A stretch of 64,000 bases of DNA, from NCBI RefSeq assembly GCF_947179165.1, contig NC_077243.1:4892001-4956000 (forward strand), in the 5' to 3' direction. Within the stretch, counting starts at the first letter, position 1, and each line of letters opens with the position of its first letter. The position numbers were made by a program, and so were the translations under genes. The notes below the pieces were generated by a model. The model worked only from the letters and a program-made list of their open reading frames with translations. It searched no databases and was not told the origin of the DNA. This document shows positions 1-9,470 of this stretch, one piece after another. The stretch is from Solanum dulcamara. Lineage: Eukaryota; Streptophyta; Magnoliopsida; Solanales; Solanaceae.

Positions 1-315
1 TATGGTCCAGAAGTACTAGCAGATGGGGATTCTGATGCTCAGACAACTATTTGTGAAAATCTCAGAGGTGTGTTTAGGCCAATTACTAGGAGCTACCAAA
101 TAAAAATTGTCGTCTCAAGTTGGATAGATGAAAAGGGTGGGAGCTCTTGGTGTCTCTTTTGGGCATCATGAAGGAGGAAGGGGAAAATGCCTTTGAAGCT
201 ATTGAGCTGAATATAAAAGGCAAGGACAAGACCAAGAGGAAAACAAGCAACATAAACTAGTGCAAGACACTAGTAAATAAAAAGGAAAGAAAACCTTTTT
301 ATAGTTTGATAAGTA
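1..315. other. Unassigned left edge, possible gene remnant
   Basis: The first 168 bases are open in frame 1 from the window edge to a TGA at 166-168. A second open stretch in another frame runs from an ATG at 165 to a TAG near 260 and encodes a lysine-rich tail. I do not recognise either. They could be the decayed 3' end of a gene or transposon outside the window. Confidence 0.25.
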
Positions 316-584
316 CTCCCTCCGTCCCAATTTAAGTGGCACAGTTGAATTTCGAGAGTCAACCAAATTTTTCTTTGACCGGAAATTCCTTTATATATGT
401 CTTCTAAATATTTTAAGTTGTTAATTATTATTGTATGATTTGTAGTACTTTTTATTTAGTTTCCAAATACTCCATATAAATTTTATTTCAAGAAACTTAA
501 ACTTCTATGTCCAAATTCACATCAAAGTTTAGAAGTTTGAATCTTGAAATTCCAAGTGTGTCGCGTAAATTGGGACAGGGGAAG
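316..584. mobile_element. Stowaway-type MITE (Tc1/mariner)
   Basis: The element begins CTCCCTCCGTCCCAATTTA and ends with the inverted counterpart (TAAATTGGGACAGGGGAAG). It is flanked on both sides by a TA dinucleotide (314-315 and 585-586), as expected for Tc1/mariner insertion. It is about 269 bp long, AT-rich inside and has no coding capacity. The CTCCCTCCGTCCC terminus is the hallmark of plant Stowaway MITEs. It lies just downstream of the FRIGIDA-like exon on that gene's strand. Confidence 0.88.
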
Positions 585-640
585 TATATTAGATCACCAA
601 AATTTATTTGTTGCTTCTAAGGTAACTTTGTTTCAATCAG

Positions 641-675
641 ACTAGTTAGAGGACATTTGACCTCCTGAGGGCAAA
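641..675 (-). repeat. Duplicated scrap of FRIGIDA-like exon end
   Basis: A stretch here (GAGGACATTTGACCTCCTGA and following) repeats, with one change, the exon end at about 745-768 that encodes the ALRRSNVL segment. It lies about 94 bp away, beyond the presumed splice donor. It looks like a small local duplication of coding sequence. Confidence 0.55.
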
Positions 676-727
676 TGAACAAATGCAAATGTAGCTTAAA
701 GACAAATTGAATTGATGAAAAACAGAC

Positions 728-1739
728 CTGGAATCTTATCCATGAGGACATTTGATCTCCTGAGGGCACGAGAAGTCGTCCTGATGTGACTTATCTGAAG
801 CAAATCCCTGATATCCTCATTTCTAAATCCTCCTGGAATCCCAAAGCATCCGATAAGCAATAGCAAACCACGAGCATCCATTTCATAAGCCTTTCCTATA
901 CCTCCCTGGGCGATCAACCTCTTTCTCCATGCTAAAGCTGCCTTCTCAGCCTCTTCTTTCATCCCTTTCTCCATCTCAACTCCGTCGATTCTCATCAATA
1001 TGAAGCACTCTAAAACTAATGCAGAAGCCTTCCTTCCCCTGACCATGTGTGAACCTTTAGTATAAGTGTTGCTCCCCTGTAAATAAAACTTCCCATACAT
1101 TCCAATACAAGCCTTGCTGGATTGCGCGAGAGCCTCAATGCCTTAGGAACATCTTCAAGCAGCCTATTCACATCTGAGATTCGCATGACCATGTACCTCC
1201 GAAGATCACGACCGTTCGATGATTTGCAGAGGCTTTCCAGCTCTGAACAATGAGGGGATTTCAGCTCTGAATGGTGAGGGAATTTCAGCTCTGAACATGA
1301 GGGGATTTCACTTCTTCGCTACGAGGGGATTTGACTTTTTTACTACGAAGGGGTTGCACTTCTTCTTCTTCTTCAGAGGGGTCAGATTCCCAAGATGGTT
1401 CTTGCTTTGGGAATGGTTCTGTGGCGGGGCCTGGGGCGGGAGACACCAAGGCGGGCGGTGATGAGGCGGGTAAAAGAGTGGTTGTAAGTCCGGGTAGCAC
1501 AGAGTGAATTGTGGACCGAATGGAATCGATGTGTTGGTTTAACTCAGTGAAGCAGCATCGGAAGGCAAAGAGGGAGTGGAGAGTTTACGGAGATTGGCAA
1601 TTGAGGTTGCGGCGTTATCCGCCATCCTCGCTCCTCCATTGTCATTGTTTTTGTGTTGTATGGGAAGTTGTACTTTTACTATTACTGGGTTCTTTTCCGA
1701 GCGCAAAGGAAACTGCTGATGAACCGACATTGGGTTCAT
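728..1739 (-). pseudogene. FRI: FRIGIDA-like protein, first exon with frameshifts
   Basis: FRIGIDA is a nuclear scaffold that promotes FLC transcription in Arabidopsis; FRI-family proteins share a central helical domain. The minus strand reads an N-terminal part from an ATG at 1739, then a helical piece with TELNQHIDSIRST, an acidic EEEEE stretch near 1370, short repeats containing SELK and KSP, and the core with GKFYLQG, EEAEKAALAWRKRL and DARGLLLL. It ends at KIPG before a probable GT donor at 726-727. These pieces sit in different frames. Three single-base losses, near 1575, 1297 and 1095 and each turning TT into T on the coding strand, would explain every break. No second FRI exon is visible down to base 1. 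Either this is a pseudogene or allele, or these are assembly errors; FRI family membership itself is secure. Confidence 0.8.
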
Positions 1740-2674
1740 GAAAACTGCTAATGAACTTCAAAACTTCTATTAATTAGATTCTCTTTTAATTTTGATCGTA
1801 ATTAATTAATTTTTAATAAAATAAAACATAAATTTATTTAACGGTGATTTAATGCTAAATTTATATGCAAATATTTTGCATTTATAACTTTGATATATAA
1901 ATACTCCATTACGTGTGGAAATTTTTTATACAATTGGAATTCGATTGGGTTGTACACTCAAAAGATTGCTCTGCCTATTAGCCTCTATCCTACGCGAGTG
2001 CATGGGGCCTGTTTGATGAAATGTACTAACGTAAAGATAGTGTATCCATGTTCCTCATCCTAAAACACCATTAGGTATACATTTTTAATGGTCATATTTT
2101 GATTTAAATGTACCTATTAAATGCCTCTTCCAGTAAAGCCCTTTGTCGTCTTCTTTTTCTCCCCTTCTAAATTTATGGTTTAAAGATTCACTTTCAAACA
2201 AATCATGCCAATCCCTGCCTGGACAAACCAAATTCTTTCTATCTTGCTCACATACAGGGGGGGGGGGGGGGAACTTGAAAAAGAAAAGGGAAATAACAAA
2301 CCTCAAAGAAGGTCATTTTATTGTATTGAGGACAAATAATCCCACCAAGAACTAGTGCTAAGATATAGATAAGCAAATTGTCTCTCCAGCATGGCACATC
2401 CGTGAAAGAAAAACATATTAATCATTCATGATGAAAAGTGAAACCCTTCTCCACAACTTCACATCCAATATCAATGCTATTCAAAATTAAGAAGGGGCCA
2501 AAAAACCACGTACAAAGTTTGTCAAGTAAATTGTGCATCCAAGAAGCTTGTATATGTGCTATTGCTGAGAAAATTGTAGATCGCAATTTGTACAAACACT
2601 GCAAGTTAACATATGCAGCCCAGTCAGGCAAATATCATACTTCCCATTTGTGGAATTGGCGCCAATCCTACCAA
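1740..2674. other. Intergenic, with G15 tract
   Basis: This AT-rich spacer lies between the FRIGIDA-like start and the 3' end of the COA5 gene; both genes are on the minus strand. It holds an uninterrupted run of 15 G at 2257-2271. I see no coding region I can support. Confidence 0.5.
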
Positions 2675-5600
2675 TTAATAACCCTTATTTCCGCGAATTC
2701 GAGCTCTCATGTCCAGCTGAAAGAGAGAACTGTTGGTCAGAGGATGCATTGATAAGACGAAGATGTATGTCAATATCACAGCACAAAAAGGGCATGTTGG
2801 ATCAGGCTGACAAGAAGCATGTAATCTTATTTAAAGCTTATGGGATCCAACCATGCACAAGTAACTATGGTCCACATGCATTATAACTTTGACAATCACG
2901 TGGCGTATCAGATCCTCCAGCATTATAAAGTTATATTTAGTTTTACTTATGATAAGTCAATACAAGAATGCTATATCATCAAAATCCAGTATTAACTCAT
3001 AAGAAGAATCTAGAATTCGTCACAATCTGACACCTTCCTCAACAACGACACAATGCCTTGGTATAGACAACTAAACAAATCCATGAATACCACCAAGGCC
3101 AAGAGAAACAGTTACAGCATTCACGTTCACAACATTATTACCAAAATCAGAAATCAGAAATTAGTCCACAATGAGCTCTTTCTCTTGCAAACAGCGCAAA
3201 GCAGTACATTTCATACAGCAAACAATAACAACATAGCCAGTGAAATCCTACAAGTGCGGTCTGGGGAGGTAGAATGTACCCAGACCTTACCCCTACCTCG
3301 TGGAGGTAGAGAGGTTGTTTCTTGAGGACATTCTAACGGCAAAGATGAAGTAAAAATTACCAGCATAACACACATCAGCATATCTGCAATTAGATTTGAA
3401 ATTTCACATAAGTGATTTATTTATTTATTTATTTGATACGTACATATATGATTTATTCTCATCTGGTACGTTGGTTGTCCAATACCTAATCACCTAGTTG
3501 TCCATGAAAATGTAGGGGCAATTATAGGCACCACTTTAGAAGTGATTATCACCAAAAATTCACGAGAAAAAGGCAAGGATAGCAGAAGACCTTGTATTCA
3601 GCTCAAATGCTTAAAGAAACAGACAATTCTCTAACTACAACCCTGAATACAGCTGTTGAGATTGATGTAACATCATTCACGTCTGAGTCTGATGAAATAA
3701 GGAAGATTTAGTTCAAAAAGATTTCCAAACATGAAATCATTTCCAGAATTCCAGTTCAGATGAAATCTAGCCACATAAGCTGAAATATACCCGTTATTAT
3801 TCTCTCCATATTAAATTTTTACATCAAGGGTCTATAGAAGGCTATAGGTTACTGAGATAATCATTTATTTTGTTATTCACTAGCCATGTTCCCTACTTCT
3901 TAAGCCAATGTGTTCAGGGACTGTGATTTGTACAGTTTATCTGGTTACTGATTTCCCCTATCAAATCACTACTTGCATATGCTGAAAGCATTGAGCCCGA
4001 AAGATCCAACTAGGACATTCAAGCTCCAACTATTTGGTTTTCCAAGCAAAAAACGTGACAGTAAGTTGTTTAAATTGGCCTTATCCCCCCCCCCCCCCAA
4101 AAACACAAACACATAAAAAAAACATATGGGACAAAGGATTGTCTTACAAGCCTATCAGTATAGCTATTTCATCTTCCCCACAAAATTAAATTTAAAGAAC
4201 AAATTCCCACATTCAGTTTTACAATTATCATGTGATTGAAAAGACTAATAATAAAATCTTATTACTTGATCAAAAAGAAGAAATGATCACCCAAGAGGAC
4301 AATGGTTTCGACCAACTTACAGAACAGAGGAATACCATCAAGATGACACGTGGAAGCACTTTCCATGAGAGCACCCCCCCCCCCCCCCAAAAGGTGCTCA
4401 GATTAATTCTTGGATTTCTCCAATCATGGAACATTCAGAAGCAAAATCTTTTGAGGGAAAATCAACAAACTAACTAGCTATTCCTATTTAATCATAACAA
4501 CGTGGGACGCTCCTGTCTACCACAAAGAATACATTGTCCAGATTCAAATCAAACATCACAAATATTCCTTCCATTTCAAATTGAACCTCGTGGTTTTTAC
4601 TTTGTGCTATACAACAATGATGTCCACTCTCATGAAATGGAATATTTCCATCAATTTGTGTCCTATTTATGTGTCCTACACTTCCCATCTTGGTTCATTC
4701 CAAAATTGTGTCCAATTTTTGCCAAAGGAAAAGTTCTCCCTACACTTCTCAATATTTCTCTATTTACTATTGCAAAAAACGTGCTTCACCTACTTTTTAT
4801 CGCTAAAACGTGTTTCACCTACTCCTCCCACACCACCAAAGTTCAAGGTTATGATACAGGGATATTTGATGTTCAAGTTTAGGCAGATTCACCATAAAAA
4901 AATAAAGTTTCAGCTCTTACCTCAATGATCACACTGCTTCAAACGAGACCCCCTAACATATTTTAGTTAATCTTATTTTAAAACTGTCCAGCACCTTTCT
5001 AAATTAAAGCTCACTTTAATGTCCAACTCAATCATCACACAAACAATGTACCTTCAAAAGGCACAAACAGTTAAACAAGAATCTCTTCCGAAATACTCCA
5101 GCAGCAATGCAACAAATTGGGGACTAGTTGAATTTCTTGATCTTGAGTTTAGGTAGGCTCATTTAGAATTTGGGGACAAGTTTGAACCAAACTATAAATG
5201 TAATAGATATTCAGTTAAAATTTGGAGAACAAGAATTAGAGCTTGAACTCTTGCTAAGATGCAAAAGAAATACATATATACTCTGACGGTGTGGGGTTGA
5301 GTATCCACATTTAATTTAATATTTCACTAATAGATGAAACGTATGGGATACCATAAGTTACTTCCATTACCAACAAATGTAAGTACAAGGGTAGCCTACT
5401 CATATCTCAGCAAAGGCAAAAAGCACTAGATGATTTTTTGTCATCTGCCTAAGCCTTGATTGGCAAAGTTACCCGATACCTATGAAGTAGTCAAGGTTCT
5501 CATAAGTGGTCTCAGACATCACCCGACCATTGTCATAAAAAAAAAAGTGAATAAGTGCTTCATACTGTTGTTTTATACACGGGAAAAGCTAGACAAAGGG

Positions 5601-6275
5601 TGAAATCTGACCAGCAGGGTTAAATTATTCATAAGGCCTAGGAAGTGGAGTGGAGTAATTGATGGCAGGGATCTATTTGTTCAAATACTTCCAACAATCA
5701 TCAATTGATCATAATTAACTATGCTTCAATCCCATGCTAATTGGAATTGGGCTATATGAATCCTCTCTAACCGCATCTTTATATTCTTCCTCGATAAGAC
5801 CTGATATTCCCAGCTCGTAACTTTCCAAAAGAATAAACATTTTTCCAAGATCAAACTAGAGAAATTAATTGCACTAAGCGATGAGCAAATGAATAACTCT
5901 CCACAAATTTAATAGTACAGAAGCAAGCAAGATATACAAGACAAGTTCATCAGATCAACGAATACATGACGGCTGGTAGTAAAACATACTGCAAATTTTG
6001 ATGAAGTATACCTGTCCTCTCTTGCAATTGAAGTAAGTTTCCCTTAGTCCTACACATTCACTAGGAATACATGGACTCTTTTCTTTCGCACATTCCCTGA
6101 AAGTCTTCTTCTCAACCTAGAAGATCAAACCACATGGCTCTTTTCGATTTCAGGAACTACAGAAATTAAGTGAATAATTAACGAGAAAAGTATAAGAAAT
6201 GGATACCTTTACGCAATCGGATTCGCTAAGGCACTTGACCAACTCCGCAGCAAGGCCCTTACAGGACTTCGCCAT
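2675..6275 (-). CDS. COA5: Cytochrome c oxidase assembly factor COA5/PET191
   Basis: This is a small cysteine-rich protein of the mitochondrial intermembrane space needed to assemble complex IV. It has three minus-strand exons: 6275-6207 (start MAKSCKGLAAELVKCLSES), 6116-6012 (contains SPCIPSECVGLRETYFNCKR) and 2716-2675 (LDMRARIRGNKGY, then TAA). All junctions are GT-AG and phase 0, giving 71 aa, the usual size for plant PET191 proteins. Cysteines at 5/15 and 44/54 form CX9C pairs and 21/32 a CX10C pair, the pattern behind oxidative import through Mia40. There is no cleavable presequence, as expected. Intron 1 is 90 bp; intron 2 is about 3.3 kb and carries two SINEs and two long C tracts. 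The match to the plant family is nearly residue for residue in my memory, so I am confident despite the tiny exons. Confidence 0.93.
3221..3327 (+). mobile_element. TS-type SINE fragment in COA5 intron 2
   Basis: The sequence has the order AACAATAACAACATA, then GGTCTGGGGAGGTAGA, then a CCAGACCTTACCCCTACC block and GGTAGAGAGGTTGTTTC. This is the conserved body of the tRNA-derived TS/Sol SINEs of Solanaceae. The GTACGCAGACC motif is altered to GTACCCAGACC. It lies opposite to the host gene strand. I did not find clear target duplications. Confidence 0.75.
4085..4388. repeat. Two long C tracts in COA5 intron 2
   Basis: C14 lies at 4085-4098 and C15 at 4374-4388, both inside the long intron. They read as G runs on the transcribed strand of COA5. 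Long G/C homopolymers are rare in plant introns and prone to length errors. Confidence 0.9.
5421..5546 (+). mobile_element. Au-like SINE, diverged
   Basis: It resembles the Au-type consensus order: ATCTGCCTAAGCCTTG, then GTTACCCGATACCTATG, then a degenerate GGTCTCAGACATCACC block and an A-rich tail near 5537. Many substitutions suggest an old copy. It sits in COA5 intron 2. Confidence 0.6.
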
Positions 6276-9200
6276 TTCTACTGGTCTCTTCTTCTTCTTC
6301 AAAACCTCCTCCTCCTCCGCTCTTTTGGATGTTTCCAGTCAACAAAATGGCCAGGCCGCCAGAGACTTTGTAAAATTTTCTAATTGGGCCGTTAATATAG
6401 CGTACCTGGACTTCACTGGGTAAACGAGGGGACAATTCGGTAATTTGGCCACTTTTTGATCCCTCTTTAATGTTCAGACATCATTTTTGAGATGCAATTA
6501 AGCTAGCGTTTCTAAATATTTTTTAAAAAAATAGATTTAGGTGAAAATGTGTTCGTTAATAATTTTTCAAAACATAATTCACTTTTTAATGATTTATATT
6601 CATAAATTCTAAAATTACCAAAAATATTCCATTGTATCAAACAAAAATGCTTGATATTCTCAAATTATACTAACTTTTAATTGATAACGTTTTTATCATT
6701 GTTACCATTCATAATCCTAAATATTATTTTTCAAAATATTTTTTTAAAGCGAGTCCTACAGTAGATCGTATAAAAAATATTCTGAGCATAAATAAAAGGT
6801 GTAGATATATAAAGCGTATGCTTTAAAATTTGGGACGTGAGCCTTGAGCGTAAAAGCATCGACGTTAAATTTATTCTTTTTATTATTTTAAAAAGTATTT
6901 TTCTATAAATCATATTTTTATTATTGATGTAATAATATTTGTACTTTATACTATTATGTTTTCATGCAATAGTGATTTTTTCCTAAAAATATATAATAAA
7001 AGAATCTCATAAAAAGTGACATTGTCATAAATTTTTTTTTTAGATAAACAAACATAAATTTGATAGGATAGAAATCATATAACGCTATATTTTCAGGCAA
7101 TTTTATCCATTTTTTATCTTTGCTTTTACATTTTTCATCTTTCTTATTCTTTAAAATATATAAACAATAATCAATGCAGATAATAGTAGAGGGTGGGAAG
7201 ACTGATAGATGTGGATATTGGGTAAATTCATTTTAAGAATTATCTTGACTATTAATTTTTTTGTGTACTTACATTTGTCAAATAATAAGTATAATATCTT
7301 AGTTGAGGGTGGGAGACTGATAAATGTGGATATGAAATGAATTCCTTTTAAGCTTAAATCATTTTTAAAATAGCCAAACATTCACACTTCACTCTAAAGA
7401 TACTTTATTTTTTAACTATAATTTATGATATTCGCCAACAACGAAAATATCTTTACCTAAAATGGGATGGAAGGTGTTTTTATTATCGACATATTTGTAG
7501 TAAAATAGTTTTCAAAACCATTATTTCAAGGGGAGAGCAGATATTTCTATCACATTTTACCACGTGGCTCTTTCAACATCCAGTTTAATATTATTGTTAA
7601 GGGGTCAAAAATACTTATTTTGAAAAAAAAAATATTTTTAAAAAATCAAGATGTTTAGGCAACAAATAAAACTGCTTGTGAAGAAACTAAAAATTTCTAC
7701 TTCTTAAAAAAGTAGAAGCAGAGGGAGAAAATTATTTTATCAAAATATCTCTGTCATATATACATATTTATCAATATAACACATTGATTTTGTGGTGATT
7801 TTTTCGTATATAGTGATTTAATTTGTAGAATAATTTTTAAATTGCTTGATATTTTTATTTATATTTAAATCATCATGTTGAAATTATTTCAATTTTTTAA
7901 AATTTATAAATATATAATATTGCTTGAAAATTTCAATATATGTACATTTAAATTTTATAAAAATAAAAATTTAATTAAAATTTTTATAATATTACATTTA
8001 AAATAGTTTTTTTATAAAATAATTTTAATATTAAAAATACATTGATATTTGTCCTTTTTCGTAATTTAACTTTCTAAAACACTTTTAAAAGAAAGTTTGT
8101 CAAACACAATATACTTATTATAAACACTTTAAAAATGAATTAGCCAAATTTAAATTATTATTTTTCAAAAATACTTTCTAAAAAAAAAATTATTTATAAA
8201 AATAAGCAGTTTTCAACAACAATATTAAACAAACAAACTCTCAATCATATTTTAAAAATAAGCAATTTTCGGCAACGATGCCAAACAAATCATAAATCAC
8301 ATGTGATATAAGAAGCACCCAGAAAAAGAAAAGAGAGATTAGAGATCAAAATGACACGTCATAGGAGAAGATAAAGAAGGCCCCATGTATGGTAGCCAAT
8401 AGTGTCACTATCATTAGTTAAAGAGGTAATTTAGTAGCTCATAAATGTATATTTTTGAAATTATTGTATTACTTAACTGATATTAATATTATATTACTCT
8501 ATTAATATCTTATAGTTCAATTATATTATTTTTACTATTCTTCTTGACTTTTAATTTTATAGTTGTCAAATATGCTTTTAAAAAAGTTTTTTAACTGTGA
8601 TTCTATCAACAAAAAAAAAATAAAAAAATCCACCTATACAAAGTAAGATTAGTATATATGCTAAAACATCTACACGTTAGTATATATGCTAAAACATCTA
8701 CGCGTCCTAAACTTCACTTATGAAATCAGACATATTAGTCTCATACAGAACACTCGTCTACTTCCTCCTATTCACTTTTATTTATTCATTATTTCAAAAA
8801 TAAATTTTCAGTATATTGTTAACACTCGTACATATTTTAGATCTTACTTGTATAATTACATTGACATATTAATATAATTTTATGCATAATTTATATATAT
8901 ATTTTGATACATATGATTATCCATTATTTATTATAATTTACAAGCGATAAAATATATAACTTTTCCTTATAGATTTTTTTTGTTAAAAAAAATAAAAAAA
9001 TATGAGGAGTTAATTTATTTATTTTCAAAAAGGAATAAGTAAAAAGATGAGGAGGTAGCTTTGAGGATCATTCATATCTTGCCCATTGGTTCTGCTTGTC
9101 TCTCTCAATACAATCACACAGTGCAAAAAGGTGAGAAAGGATTAGATAAAATTGAAGTAAATTTCTAAGGCTCAGCTTTCATCAGCAAAGACAAACAAGG

Positions 9201-9470
9201 CCCATAAATTTCAACCTTTTACGTATATTATAAAGATACCTTCCATTACAATGGCGGATATTACTAGAATAACAAGCAAGATTATTGCTTCTTCTTCTTC
9301 TCCTTCTCTTAAAATCTGCTTGTTTTCTTCTGTGTCCATTTCCGTGATTCTTTTTGGTTACTTCCTCTAGTAGTATACTATTTCACGAAGAAACCCACAG
9401 TGAAAAAGACAACTTTTTATATAGTTTTTCTTCCAAGCTTTTTTCAATTTCTTAATATTCTTGAACTGAT
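6276..9470. other. Divergent intergenic region, COA5 / ACR11
   Basis: Both flanking genes start from this region and point outwards. It is strongly AT-rich. A 28-bp perfect-but-one tandem duplication lies at 8650-8705 (unit begins TAGTATATATGCTAAAACAT). Segments around 7640-8260 look like a decayed MITE (GTTTAGGCAACAAATAAAAC near the left, a TTGTT-rich inverted counterpart near the right), which I could not delimit. A possible TATA (TATATTATAAAG) lies near 9225-9236, before ACR11. No protein-coding gene is visible. Confidence 0.45.
9251..9370 (+). other. Possible upstream ORF of ACR11 (39 codons)
   Basis: An ATG at 9251 opens 39 codons ending TAG at 9368-9370, 100 bases before the ACR11 start. 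It is serine-rich then hydrophobic. It counts as a uORF only if transcription begins upstream of 9251. The TATA-like sequence at about 9225-9236 would put the start near or after it, so this is uncertain. Confidence 0.25.
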
